Part shown: positions 1 to 5,262 of the stretch, piece after piece
How positions within the stretch are numbered: the stretch's first letter is position 1
Layout of the letters: the number at the start of each line of letters is the position of its first letter
Origin: Bacillota bacterium
GTDB taxonomy: Bacteria; Bacillota; Clostridia; Christensenellales; CAG-138
Reading direction: 5' to 3'
Length of the DNA stretch: 6,602 bases
NCBI GenBank assembly: GCA_023393045.1
Contig: JAEWMV010000168.1
Location: 1 to 6,602, forward strand
Translations under genes and position numbers: made by a program
Notes under the pieces: model-generated
The model's database searches: none
Told to the model about the DNA's origin: nothing
Seen by the model: only the letters and a program-made list of their open reading frames with translations

Positions 1-129
1 ATCCCGCAGTTTCCTCATGTCCGTGGCGAGTCCGCCCAGCGCCTCGAGGCGGGCCTGCAGCCGCGCGCGCTTCCTGCTGCCGGCCCACGCGCACAGGAGG
101 AAGAGCGCGAGCGCCAATATCGCTTTCAT
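1..129 (-). CDS. spoIIIAB: Stage III sporulation protein AB, N-terminal part (cut by window edge)
   Basis: Only the first 43 codons are visible; the frame runs open off the left edge. The peptide starts MKAILALALFLLCAWAGSRK, which is one hydrophobic N-terminal membrane segment (about residues 3-17) followed by a basic and then helical stretch rich in Arg, Leu and Glu. This matches the layout of the SpoIIIAB N-terminus: a membrane anchor followed by a helical domain. Its ATG (129-127) overlaps the TGA of spoIIIAA (128-126) as ATGA, the coupling expected inside a spoIIIA operon. In known spore formers SpoIIIAB is part of the mother-cell SpoIIIA-SpoIIQ channel that connects mother cell and forespore after engulfment. 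The call rests mainly on position after spoIIIAA plus the membrane anchor, because the diagnostic C-terminal part is outside the window. Confidence 0.8.
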   Translation of the reverse strand, partial: MKAILALALFLLCAWAGSRKRARLQARLEALGGLATDMRKLRD

Positions 130-1031
130 GGCGCGCGCAGCCGCGCCACGCGGATGTCCGCGTTTTCGCCTTCCCGTTTGAGTATGAGGAGCTTGTCAAA
201 GCAGCCTGATTCGGCGAGCTTTTTAAGATAAGGCTTGCGCATGGCGTCCTTCTCATCGCGCGCGTGCGCGCTCGATAGCACCGCCACGCCGGACGCCGCC
301 GCGAGCGCCACCGCCTCCGCGTCCGCGTCGGAGCCGATTTCATCCGTCACCAGCACCTCTGGCGACATGCTGCGTATCATGGAGCGCATGGCCTCGGCCT
401 TCATGCAGCCGTCCGTCACATCCGTGCGCATGCCCATATCGAAGGCGGGTACGCCCAGGTACGCGCCCGCAAGCTCGCCCCTCTCATCCGCGACGCACAC
501 CTTCCTGCCGCGCTCGTTGCGCCACCCGTCCGAGACGACGCGCGCCATGTCGCGAAGCAGCGTGGTTTTGCCCGCGCCGGGCGCTGAGAGCACCAGCGCG
601 CTGTAAACGCCGCCCTCACCGTCGTACACCTCGTTCATCACCGGCTCGGCGCAGCCGCGCACCTCGCGCGCAAGGCGCAGGTTGAAGCCCGTGACGTGCG
701 AATAGCGCGCAATCCCCCCCTCGCCCGTGACCGCCCGGCCCGATATGCCCACGCGGCACCCGCGCACGGTGATATAGCCCTGCGAAAGCTCGCGCTCCAT
801 GGCTGCGACGGAATTTTCGCACAGCCGCTCCAGAAGCTCCGCGCAAAGCGCCGCATCGGGCGAGAGGGGCAGCAGCCTTTCGCGCGAAGCGTAAACGAGC
901 TGGATGGGTCTGCCCACGCGCACGCGGATTTCCTCGAGGCAGGCCGTGTCCTCAACCTCGATCGCGGCGCGCAGCCAGTGCGGTATAAATGGCTGTAATA
1001 TTGTGACGGGATATTGTGAAGAAGTCGCCAT
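126..1031 (-). CDS. spoIIIAA: Stage III sporulation protein AA, secretion-type ATPase
   Basis: The protein has 301 residues, close to the usual size of SpoIIIAA (about 300). It is a RecA-like ATPase related to type II/IV secretion ATPases and is thought to power or assemble the SpoIIIA-SpoIIQ feeding channel on the mother-cell side of the forespore membrane. Walker A is SAPGAGKTTLLRD at about residues 149-161, with Ser in place of the first Gly of the P-loop; from memory this also occurs in clostridial homologues. Walker B is EVLVTDEIG at about 225-233, with Asp230 and Glu231. A SSAHA stretch near 253-257 fits the conserved His box of secretion ATPases. The N-terminal motif LEEIRVRVGRPIQL is typical of the family. 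The ATG at 1031 was chosen because GGAGGA lies 8 bases upstream; an in-frame ATG at 1070 has a poorly placed Shine-Dalgarno sequence. The stop overlaps the start of spoIIIAB. In other spore formers the operon is sigma-E dependent. Confidence 0.96.
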   Translation of the reverse strand: MATSSQYPVTILQPFIPHWLRAAIEVEDTACLEEIRVRVGRPIQLVYASRERLLPLSPDAALCAELLERLCENSVAAMERELSQGYITVRGCRVGISGRAVTGEGGIARYSHVTGFNLRLAREVRGCAEPVMNEVYDGEGGVYSALVLSAPGAGKTTLLRDMARVVSDGWRNERGRKVCVADERGELAGAYLGVPAFDMGMRTDVTDGCMKAEAMRSMIRSMSPEVLVTDEIGSDADAEAVALAAASGVAVLSSAHARDEKDAMRKPYLKKLAESGCFDKLLILKREGENADIRVARLRAP

Positions 1032-1042
1032 CGTGCATGTCC

Positions 1043-1061
1043 TCCATAGTCGTTCTATGGA
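1043..1061 (-). repeat. Perfect 7-bp inverted repeat entering the spoIIIAA ribosome binding site
   Basis: On the minus strand TCCATAG (1061-1055), loop AACGA, then CTATGGA (1049-1043) form a perfect 7-bp stem with a 5-base loop. The last three bases of the 3' arm are the first three of the spoIIIAA Shine-Dalgarno GGAGGA (1045-1040). If the region is transcribed from upstream it could fold and partly mask the ribosome binding site. If transcription starts just downstream of the candidate -10 at 1065-1058, the 5' arm would not be in the RNA and the repeat could instead be a DNA operator. The pairing is read directly; any role is inferred. Confidence 0.5.
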
Positions 1062-1085
1062 TATGAACATGCCCTTTTAAATATC
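1058..1085 (-). promoter_or_regulatory. Candidate sigma-E-like promoter for spoIIIA operon
   Basis: On the minus strand GATATT (1085-1080) is followed after 14 bases by CATATCCA (1065-1058). The B. subtilis sigma-E consensus is roughly KMATATT, 14-15 bases, CATACAHT. The -35 core and the spacing fit, but only the first half of the -10 (CATA) matches well. The -35 element overlaps the TGA of the upstream membrane-protein gene. A start about 7 bases after the -10 would leave the spoIIIAA Shine-Dalgarno intact. The known sigma-E control of spoIIIA supports looking here, but the match alone is weak. Confidence 0.35.
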
Positions 1086-1524
1086 ACACGGCTTTTTGCG
1101 GCGCAAATTTAAACGATGCGACGATGAGCGTGAGCGCGCAAAGGCCCAGCTGCGCAAGGCAGACGATTTCCGCTTTGAGCGAAAAGAATGCATAGGTCGT
1201 CACATAGAGCTCGTAGAGCATATAGAGGGCGCTCGCGGCGATGGGCAGCATGCTCACGAGCGAAAGCGTTGCCAGGGTTTTTGCGCCCTCGCCCCGCCTG
1301 TCGAAGGCGAGCAGCGCGAACGCCGCGGGCAGCACGAGCGAGGCGACGTCGATATCGAATTCGATGACGGGCCGGAACCTGAACATGGAGAGCGCCACCA
1401 CGCACAGCGCGGCGTAGGCCACGTCCGTGCGCCTGAGGCAAACGCGCTCGAAAATGCCGTCGAGGCAGCCGAAAAGGGAAAGTATCACCACGCAAACGCT
1501 TGCGCAAACATAGTTTTCCATCAT
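1084..1524 (-). CDS. Uncharacterised small polytopic membrane protein upstream of spoIIIAA
   Basis: I do not recognise this family. The product is 146 residues from the ATG at 1524, which follows GGAGG by 7 bases; a second ATG follows directly (ATGATG), and a longer TTG start at 1578 lacks a good ribosome binding site. It is strongly hydrophobic, with about five likely membrane segments at residues 5-24, 33-50, 57-74, 83-106 and 117-138, joined by short loops. One loop after the first segment is basic (CLRRTD, 29-34), one carries FRFRP (48-52), and another is charged (FDRRGEGAK, 74-82). There is no signal peptide cleavage site or catalytic motif that I can see. It sits 55 bases after pgeF and 52 bases before spoIIIAA, all in the same direction. 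The position hints at a sporulation-linked membrane role, but this is context only. Its expression may be limited by the hairpin at 1525-1562. Confidence 0.75.
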   Translation of the reverse strand: MMENYVCASVCVVILSLFGCLDGIFERVCLRRTDVAYAALCVVALSMFRFRPVIEFDIDVASLVLPAAFALLAFDRRGEGAKTLATLSLVSMLPIAASALYMLYELYVTTYAFFSLKAEIVCLAQLGLCALTLIVASFKFAPQKAV

Positions 1525-1562
1525 AAAAAAACCTCCGGGAACAATCACAGTTTTCCCGAAGG
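1525..1562 (-). terminator. Intrinsic terminator-like hairpin containing the next gene's Shine-Dalgarno sequence
   Basis: In the minus-strand RNA the 5' arm CCUUCGGGAA (1562-1553) pairs with the 3' arm UUCCCGGAGG (1541-1532). This gives a 10-bp stem with one G-U pair around an 11-base loop, followed by seven U's (1531-1525). That is the layout of a rho-independent terminator after pgeF. The 3' arm ends in GGAGG, the Shine-Dalgarno of the downstream membrane-protein gene, and its AUG (1524) directly follows the U tract. The same structure could therefore stop transcription from pgeF or, in read-through RNA, hide the ribosome binding site. Pairing and overlap are read directly; function is inferred. 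Confidence 0.7.
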
Positions 1563-1579
1563 CACGCTTATTTTTCAAG

Positions 1580-2437
1580 TTAAATTTTTGTAATTTTTAT
1601 GAACCCTGCCATATCGCCCGTGCCGTTTTTATCCCGCCGGTGGGAAAAGAGCGTTTTGGGGTTCTCATAGGTGCACATTTCCATCAGGGTGATGTTTTCC
1701 GGCAATATTCCGGCGTCCAGAAGCTGGATGGCCGCCGCCGTCTCCAGCGAAAGGCGGGCCTTGCCCGGCCCGTCCGGGTAGGAGCATTCGTCCGTTTCAA
1801 ATTCCTCTGCAAAGCGCAAAGCAAGCGCCTCGTCTACTTCATAGCACTTCTGGCAGATGCAGGGACCCGTCGAAGCCACGAGCGCGCGCGGGTCGCTTCC
1901 GAATTCCTTTTGCATGAGCCGCACGAGATTGCCGCCTATGCGTCCGAGCGTCCCCTTCCAACCCGCGTGGGCGAGCCCCACGGCGCGATGTTCGGGATCG
2001 TAGAGGAAAATGCAGCCGCAGTCGGCATGGTCCGTCACAAGCGTGACGGCAGGGTCGTTTGTGACGATTCCGTCACAAGTGGGAAGAAACGGCCTGTTGT
2101 AGCCGCTGCCCCTGTGCCGCGCGTCCACGCGCAAAACCGTGCTGCCATGCTCGAAGCTCACGATGGTGAGACTGTTTTCATCGAGGTCCTCGCGCGCGCA
2201 CAGCCGCCGGAAATTCTCGCGCACGTTCGCCTCATTGTCGCTCCTCCCGAGCCTGAGGTTGAGCGTATCGAAGGGGGGCGCGCTCACGCCGCCCTTCCTG
2301 GCGGTGAAGCCGTGCCGTATCTCCGGAAACGCCGCAAGACTTTTCGCGCGGAAAATGCCTATGCCGTCCTTTTCCTCATAAATACAGCCGTGCTGCATGA
2401 GCGCGGCCGCATCGCAAAAGCGTATGCCGTTTTTCAT
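1580..2437 (-). CDS. pgeF: Peptidoglycan editing factor / YfiH-LACC1 family multicopper-like enzyme
   Basis: The product has 285 residues and belongs to the YfiH/YlmD/LACC1 family (PgeF). Members are cytoplasmic enzymes described as purine nucleoside phosphorylase / adenosine deaminase-like, and E. coli YfiH has been linked to correcting misincorporated L-Ser in peptidoglycan precursors. The metal-site triad is visible as His97 (in FEHGST; many relatives have QVHG), Cys140 (in TDHADCGC) and His157 (in LAHAGWKGT). Other family signatures are RHGFTARKGGVS near 41-52, the TGPCICQKCYEV Cys cluster near 190-201, and SHRRDKNGTGDMAGFI near the C-terminus. The ATG at 2437 overlaps the TGA of nrdR (ATGA) with GGGGGAG just upstream, so the two are probably translationally coupled; a longer in-frame extension lies inside nrdR and is not needed. 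In B. subtilis the orthologue YlmD lies next to YlmC downstream of sigG, matching the neighbourhood here. Confidence 0.94.
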   Translation of the reverse strand: MKNGIRFCDAAALMQHGCIYEEKDGIGIFRAKSLAAFPEIRHGFTARKGGVSAPPFDTLNLRLGRSDNEANVRENFRRLCAREDLDENSLTIVSFEHGSTVLRVDARHRGSGYNRPFLPTCDGIVTNDPAVTLVTDHADCGCIFLYDPEHRAVGLAHAGWKGTLGRIGGNLVRLMQKEFGSDPRALVASTGPCICQKCYEVDEALALRFAEEFETDECSYPDGPGKARLSLETAAAIQLLDAGILPENITLMEMCTYENPKTLFSHRRDKNGTGDMAGFIKITKI

Positions 2438-2889
2438 TTCTCCCCCAGGAGGAGCTTGAGTTCTTCCATAAACGTGTTGATGTCCTTGAATTGCCTGTAT
2501 ACGGAGGCAAAGCGCACATAGGCCACCTCGTCGATATCCTTGAGGCGTTTCATCACGCACTCGCCGATGTACTCGCTCGTGACCTCCTGCTCGAGGGTGT
2601 TGAACACCTCGCGCACGACGTCCTCCACAAGCTTGTCCATCTCCGCGGCGGAAACCGGCCGCTTTTCGCCGGCCTTGCGCACGCCAAGGAGGATCTTCTC
2701 ACTGTCGAACGGCTCGCGCCTGCCGTCTTTTTTTATGACCATGATGGGGATTTCTTCGATTTTTTCGTATGTCGTGAATCTTCGGCCGCAGGAGATACAT
2801 TCGCGCCTGCGCCGTATGCTCGTTCCGTCTTCCGTGGGACGCGAATCGACGACCTTGCTCTCCGTCCCAAGGCAATACCTGCACTTCAT
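2434..2889 (-). CDS. nrdR: Transcriptional repressor NrdR
   Basis: The product has 151 residues, the usual NrdR length. The N-terminal zinc ribbon is complete: MKCRYC gives Cys3 and Cys6, and RRRRECISCGRRF gives Cys31 and Cys34. The conserved DSRPTEDGTSIRRRR linker lies between them, and FTTYE follows. An ATP-cone domain fills roughly residues 46-136, beginning at PIMVIKKDGRREPFD and ending around YVRFASVYRQF. NrdR senses ATP/dATP through the ATP-cone and represses ribonucleotide reductase operons by binding NrdR boxes. The start at 2889 was chosen over an in-frame start at 2907 because the protein then begins with the family-standard MKCRYC and GGAGGG sits 7 bases upstream. The stop overlaps the start of pgeF. 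A likely promoter and a NrdR-box-like site precede the gene. Confidence 0.97.
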   Translation of the reverse strand: MKCRYCLGTESKVVDSRPTEDGTSIRRRRECISCGRRFTTYEKIEEIPIMVIKKDGRREPFDSEKILLGVRKAGEKRPVSAAEMDKLVEDVVREVFNTLEQEVTSEYIGECVMKRLKDIDEVAYVRFASVYRQFKDINTFMEELKLLLGEK

Positions 2890-2915
2890 GTATACACCCT
2901 CCGGCATTTTTCTTG

Positions 2916-2924
2916 ATTATACCA
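2916..2924 (-). promoter_or_regulatory. Extended -10 sigma-A promoter for nrdR-pgeF
   Basis: On the minus strand TGGTATAAT (2924-2916) is a perfect TGNTATAAT extended -10, lying 26 bases before the nrdR start codon. No good -35 exists at 16-18 bases: TTTACA is present but only 11 bases upstream. Extended -10 promoters can work without a -35. Its position in the 63-base gap after ymxH fits a start for nrdR and pgeF. Confidence 0.55.
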
Positions 2925-2937
2925 CAAGATATTGTAA
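2922..2937 (-). promoter_or_regulatory. NrdR-box-like operator in front of nrdR
   Basis: The plus-strand 16-mer CCACAAGATATTGTAA matches the published NrdR-box consensus ACACWATATATWGTGT (as I recall it) at 12 of 16 positions. It contains an imperfect palindrome, ACAAGATATTGT, with one mismatched pair. It abuts and slightly overlaps the extended -10 of nrdR, where a bound repressor would block RNA polymerase. NrdR boxes usually come in pairs about 31-32 bases apart; I found no convincing second copy, so this may be a single or degenerate site. Confidence 0.5.
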
Positions 2938-2952
2938 ATAGGCTACACCGAA

Positions 2953-3195
2953 TTATACCGCGATGTCAACCAAAATCACGTCGTCGCCTATCTTTGTGAT
3001 GCACTTGTACGGTATGACCAGCTCCTCGTCGCTTCTAAGCAGTCCCCACAGCTTGGGCGGCCCCGGCACGACGATGGCGTACACCTGCCCGGTGACGCTG
3101 TCCATCTCAAGATCGCAGATCAACCCCAGGCGCGCGCCGTCGCGCGTGTTGATGACCTCCTTGCGCCGCAGTTCGCAGAATGTCATGCTTGCCAT
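2953..3195 (-). CDS. YlmC/YmxH family PRC-barrel sporulation protein
   Basis: A protein of 80 residues that begins MASMTFCELRRKEVINTRDG, continues LGLICDLEMDSVTGQVYAIVVPG and ends with a strand-rich segment (EELVIPYKCITKIGDDVILVDI). This is the PRC-barrel-like fold of the YlmC/YmxH family, whose members are small proteins widespread in spore formers. They are often found beside sigG, nrdR and pgeF (YlmC-YlmD in B. subtilis); their molecular job is not established. The ATG at 3195 is preferred because GGGGTGA sits about 5 bases upstream. An upstream in-frame start at 3228 has no ribosome binding site, and the internal ATG at 3186 is too far from one. The gene lies between the rpsU terminator and the nrdR promoter. 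I could not identify a convincing promoter of its own. Confidence 0.88.
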   Translation of the reverse strand: MASMTFCELRRKEVINTRDGARLGLICDLEMDSVTGQVYAIVVPGPPKLWGLLRSDEELVIPYKCITKIGDDVILVDIAV

Positions 3196-3234
3196 AAAAT
3201 CACCCCATAGATAAGAATATGCGCGCATCCTGCC

Positions 3235-3267
3235 AAAAAGAGAAAGACCCGGGATGAACCGGGTCTT
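3235..3267 (-). terminator. Intrinsic terminator of rpsU
   Basis: On the minus strand AAGACCCGG (3267-3259), loop TTCATC (3258-3253) and CCGGGTCTT (3252-3244) form a perfect 9-bp stem with a 6-base loop. It is followed by TCTCTTTTT (3243-3235), a U-rich tract. It lies 64 bases after the rpsU stop codon and before the YlmC/YmxH gene, so it closes the rpsU transcription unit. Confidence 0.9.
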
Positions 3268-3331
3268 GGGATGTCAATCTGATTTCGCACTTTTTTCAGT
3301 CGCTCGAACTAGCTTGGGCTATCTTGGGGAA

Positions 3332-3502
3332 TCAATATTTGCGCTTTCTTGCGGCTTCGGCTTTCTTCTTGCGCTTGACGCTCGGCTTCTCATAATGCTC
3401 GCGCCTGCGGACCTCGGCGAGGACGCCGGAACGCGCGCACTTACGCTTAAAACGCTTAAGGGCACTCTCCAGGGTTTCGTTTTCGCCTACACGGATTTCC
3501 AT
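3332..3502 (-). CDS. rpsU: 30S ribosomal protein S21
   Basis: The protein has 56 residues: it begins MEIRVGENETLESALKRFKR, continues through KCARSGVLAEVRRREHYEKP, and ends with a very basic tail (KRKKKAEAARKRKY). This is the full length and pattern of bacterial S21, including the VGENE start, the LKRFKRKC helix and the REHYEKPS motif. S21 is a late-assembling protein of the 30S subunit, near the platform and the anti-Shine-Dalgarno region. The start is fixed because an in-frame TGA lies just upstream (3505-3503). The ribosome binding region is an unusual run of eight G's preceded by AGA. An out-of-frame ATG sits 4 bases upstream of the true start. The gene has its own strong promoter and terminator, so it can be made in larger amounts than its neighbours. 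Confidence 0.97.
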   Translation of the reverse strand: MEIRVGENETLESALKRFKRKCARSGVLAEVRRREHYEKPSVKRKKKAEAARKRKY

Positions 3503-3519
3503 TCATATCCCCCCCCTCT
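3503..3519 (-). promoter_or_regulatory. Poly-G ribosome binding region of rpsU with a competing out-of-frame ATG
   Basis: Minus-strand reading is AGA, eight G's (3516-3509), ATATGA, then the rpsU ATG. The GAGG core (3518-3515) is 12 bases from the true start but 8 bases from an out-of-frame ATG at 3506. Sliding of the anti-Shine-Dalgarno along the G run can also serve the true start. The upstream frame runs 16 codons to a TAA inside rpsU. Confidence 0.6.
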
Positions 3520-3575
3520 GACTGCAACATAGCGACTTTTACGCAAAATCCTGCGTTTGTGCGAAACACAAAGCA

Positions 3576-3604
3576 ATTATAAAGTAATGGGCATTCAAAG
3601 TCAA
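3576..3604 (-). promoter_or_regulatory. Strong sigma-A promoter of rpsU
   Basis: On the minus strand TTGACT (3604-3599) and TATAAT (3581-3576) are separated by exactly 17 bases: five of six and six of six matches to consensus at ideal spacing. It lies in the 122-base gap between the HIT gene and rpsU and gives a leader of about 65-70 bases. A 6-bp inverted repeat TTTGTG/CACAAA (3572-3556) lies around the predicted transcription start, and a 5-bp one, ACGCA/TGCGT (3556-3541), lies within the leader. Confidence 0.9.
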
Positions 3605-3624
3605 CCTAATTCGGTTCTCTTTTT

Positions 3625-3960
3625 CTATCCCGGCGGCCACGCGAGTTCGCGCGCGCCCAAGAGATGTATATGCAGATGCGCGACGCTTTGTCCCGCGTCC
3701 CTGCCCGTGTTGACGACGAGCCTGAAGCCGCTTTCTTCTACACCAAGCGCATGCGCGATTTTTTTTGCCGCGGCAAAAAGCGCCTGTATCGATTCCGCGT
3801 CCGCGTCGAGTATGCTCGTTGCGTGCTTTTTCGGAACGATCAGCACATGCACCGGCGCTTTGGGGTCGATGTCGCGAAAAGCAAAAACGCGCTCGTCCTC
3901 ATAGACCTTGTTCGAGGGGATCTCGCCGCTTATGATTTTGCAGAACAAACAGCCGTCCAT
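3625..3960 (-). CDS. HIT family (HinT-like) nucleotide hydrolase
   Basis: A protein of 111 residues with the histidine triad HLHIHLLG (His95, His97, His99), preceded by AGQSVAHLHIH. This is the signature of the HINT branch of HIT proteins, which hydrolyse purine nucleoside phosphoramidates and aminoacyl-adenylates in the cytoplasm. The N-terminal CLFCKIISGEIPS carries the Cys4-Cys7 pair often seen in zinc-binding bacterial HinT. FRDIDPKAPVHVLIVPKKH (28-46) is the conserved central strand-loop. The length is typical. The ATG at 3960 is 15 bases after the mtaB stop; the gap is filled by two Shine-Dalgarno-like stretches, AGGAGG and GGAGGAA, of which the first is better spaced. It is probably co-transcribed with prmA-rsmE-mtaB. 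No clear terminator follows it, so read-through into rpsU is possible. A hinT name would be reasonable, but I leave the symbol open. Confidence 0.95.
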   Translation of the reverse strand: MDGCLFCKIISGEIPSNKVYEDERVFAFRDIDPKAPVHVLIVPKKHATSILDADAESIQALFAAAKKIAHALGVEESGFRLVVNTGRDAGQSVAHLHIHLLGARELAWPPG

Positions 3961-3975
3961 TTCCTCCGTCCTCCT

Positions 3976-5262
3976 TTACGCTGAAATCATCCCTTCAAGC
4001 GCGTCTCCCTGCGCTTTTGTGATCGTAACCGTTTTAATTGCGCCTTCGAGTGGCGCGTCCGTTTTCACCTTCGTCCACACATAGGTGCCCGTGTGCCCAT
4101 AGAGATATGCGCCCTTACGTTCTTCAAAAAGCACGTCCTGCGCGCTTCCCACAAGGCTTTTCGCATACTCCGCCTCAAGCACGCGGCCGAGCGCGATGAG
4201 CCTTGCCGCGCGTTCCTTCTTCACCTCAGAAGGCACCTGATCCGGCATGTCGTACGCGCGCGTGCCGCGCCTTCTGGAATACGGAAAAACATGGATGCGG
4301 GAAAACGCGATCTCCCGTACGAAGGCGAGCGTTTCCTCAAACTCCGCCTCCGTCTCGCCCGGAAAACCCGTGATGATGTCCGTCGTGACGGCGCATCCGG
4401 GCATCGCCGCGCGCAGCGACCCTACGCAGGCGCGGTACTCGTCTTTCGTATAACGCCTGCCCATGCGCGCGAGCACGCCCGCGCTCCCGCTCTGGAGGGA
4501 AAGGTGGAACTGGCGGCATATCTTCGGGTTGTCCGCGAGCGCCTGTACGAATTCTTTCGTAAAAAGCTGCGGTTCGAGCGAACCCAGGCGTATGCGCGCG
4601 ATGCCTGTAAGCCCGTCCGCCTGCGCAACGGCGTCGAGCAAGCCGACGTTTTTTATATCCTTGCCGTAGCTCATCAGGTGTATGCCAGTGAACACGATTT
4701 CGCGATAGCCCTCGCGCTCGAGCAAAACGAGCTGCTTTTTCACGTCTGCAAGGCTTCTGCTGCGCACGGGGCCGCGCACATAGGGGATGATGCAATAGGC
4801 GCAGTATCGGTCGCACCCGTCCTGGATTTTCAGGTGCGCGCGGGTGCGCCCTTCTCTGGAAACATCCAGTTCCTCGAAAGGCTCCTTGCCAAGGTAAGCC
4901 CGCACCTCGCTTCTTCGTATTCCATTGACTGCGTTTTCGGCAATTTCCACGATGCGCGCGCGTTCCGCCGTGCCCGCGACGGCGACCACGCCCGGCAAGG
5001 CTGCGGCTTCCTCCGGCGCGCTTTGCGCGTAACAGCCGGTTACGATGACAGCGGCATCCGGTGAAAGCGCGTGCGCGCGGGAGACCATCTGGCGGGACTT
5101 CTTATCCCCCACGGCGGTCACGGTGCAGGTGTTGACGATATACACTTCAGCCTTTTGGCTGAAATCTACGATTTCATGCCCGGCCTTTTCAAAGAGCGCC
5201 TTCATGGCGTCCGTGTCGTACTGGTTGACCTTGCAGCCGAGCGTGAGAAAAGCGACCCTCAT
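3976..5262 (-). CDS. mtaB: tRNA threonylcarbamoyladenosine (t6A37) methylthiotransferase MtaB
   Basis: The protein has 428 residues and belongs to the MiaB/RimO radical-SAM methylthiotransferases. MtaB (YqeV in B. subtilis) converts t6A to ms2t6A at position 37 of tRNAs such as tRNA-Lys(UUU). The N-terminal UPF0004 domain carries the auxiliary cluster cysteines Cys10 (TLGCKVNQYDT), Cys46 (VNTCTVT) and Cys77 (VTGCYAQ). The radical-SAM cluster motif CDRYCAYCIIPYVRGPVRSR has Cys150, Cys154 and Cys157. Later signatures are SLQSGSAGVLARMGRRYT and TDIITGFPGETEAEFEET, and the last 60 or so residues fit a TRAM RNA-binding domain. LGCKVNQYD and the synteny with rsmE favour MtaB over MiaB or RimO. The start at 5262 overlaps the rsmE stop (ATGA) and has GGGAGGGGGA upstream; an ORF start at 5277 would add five unlikely residues. 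Confidence 0.96.
   Translation of the reverse strand: MRVAFLTLGCKVNQYDTDAMKALFEKAGHEIVDFSQKAEVYIVNTCTVTAVGDKKSRQMVSRAHALSPDAAVIVTGCYAQSAPEEAAALPGVVAVAGTAERARIVEIAENAVNGIRRSEVRAYLGKEPFEELDVSREGRTRAHLKIQDGCDRYCAYCIIPYVRGPVRSRSLADVKKQLVLLEREGYREIVFTGIHLMSYGKDIKNVGLLDAVAQADGLTGIARIRLGSLEPQLFTKEFVQALADNPKICRQFHLSLQSGSAGVLARMGRRYTKDEYRACVGSLRAAMPGCAVTTDIITGFPGETEAEFEETLAFVREIAFSRIHVFPYSRRRGTRAYDMPDQVPSEVKKERAARLIALGRVLEAEYAKSLVGSAQDVLFEERKGAYLYGHTGTYVWTKVKTDAPLEGAIKTVTITKAQGDALEGMISA

Noticed and set aside
1035..1044. GAGGACATGC on the minus strand resembling the SpoIIID consensus WWRRACARNY (8 of 10)
   Set aside because: Most of the match is the Shine-Dalgarno sequence of spoIIIAA, so a chance match is likely.
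1640..2521. Long plus-strand open frame opposite pgeF, with similar ones opposite mtaB and rsmE
   Set aside because: These mirror conserved minus-strand genes in GC-rich DNA, have no family motifs, and lack ribosome binding sites in good positions.
2941..2969. TTGACA and TATAAT at the end of the YlmC/YmxH gene on the minus strand as a promoter
   Set aside because: The two hexamers are only 6 bases apart, and no -10 stands 16-18 bases from this TTGACA. They arise from the coding end and stop codon.
3196..3221. Sigma-E-like elements before the YlmC/YmxH gene (GCATATT as -35, or CATATTCT as -10)
   Set aside because: GCATATT matches a -35, but no -10 exists at 14-15 bases and the start would fall in the gene. 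CATATTCT as a -10 lacks a -35 at the proper spacing.
3208..3236. TTGGCA-17-TATCTA on the minus strand as a sigma-A promoter for the YlmC/YmxH gene
   Set aside because: The -10 matches only three of six positions, and the predicted start would fall inside or beyond the ribosome binding site.
3265..3329. CTTGGG occurring three times on the plus strand between rpsU and its terminator
   Set aside because: Six-base matches with uneven spacing and no conserved flanks are not enough to call a repeat. One copy overlaps the terminator stem.
3605..3624. Weak AACC/GGTT hairpin after the HIT gene as a terminator
   Set aside because: The stem is only 4-5 bp, is AT-rich in the loop and lacks a U tract. 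It overlaps the rpsU promoter.
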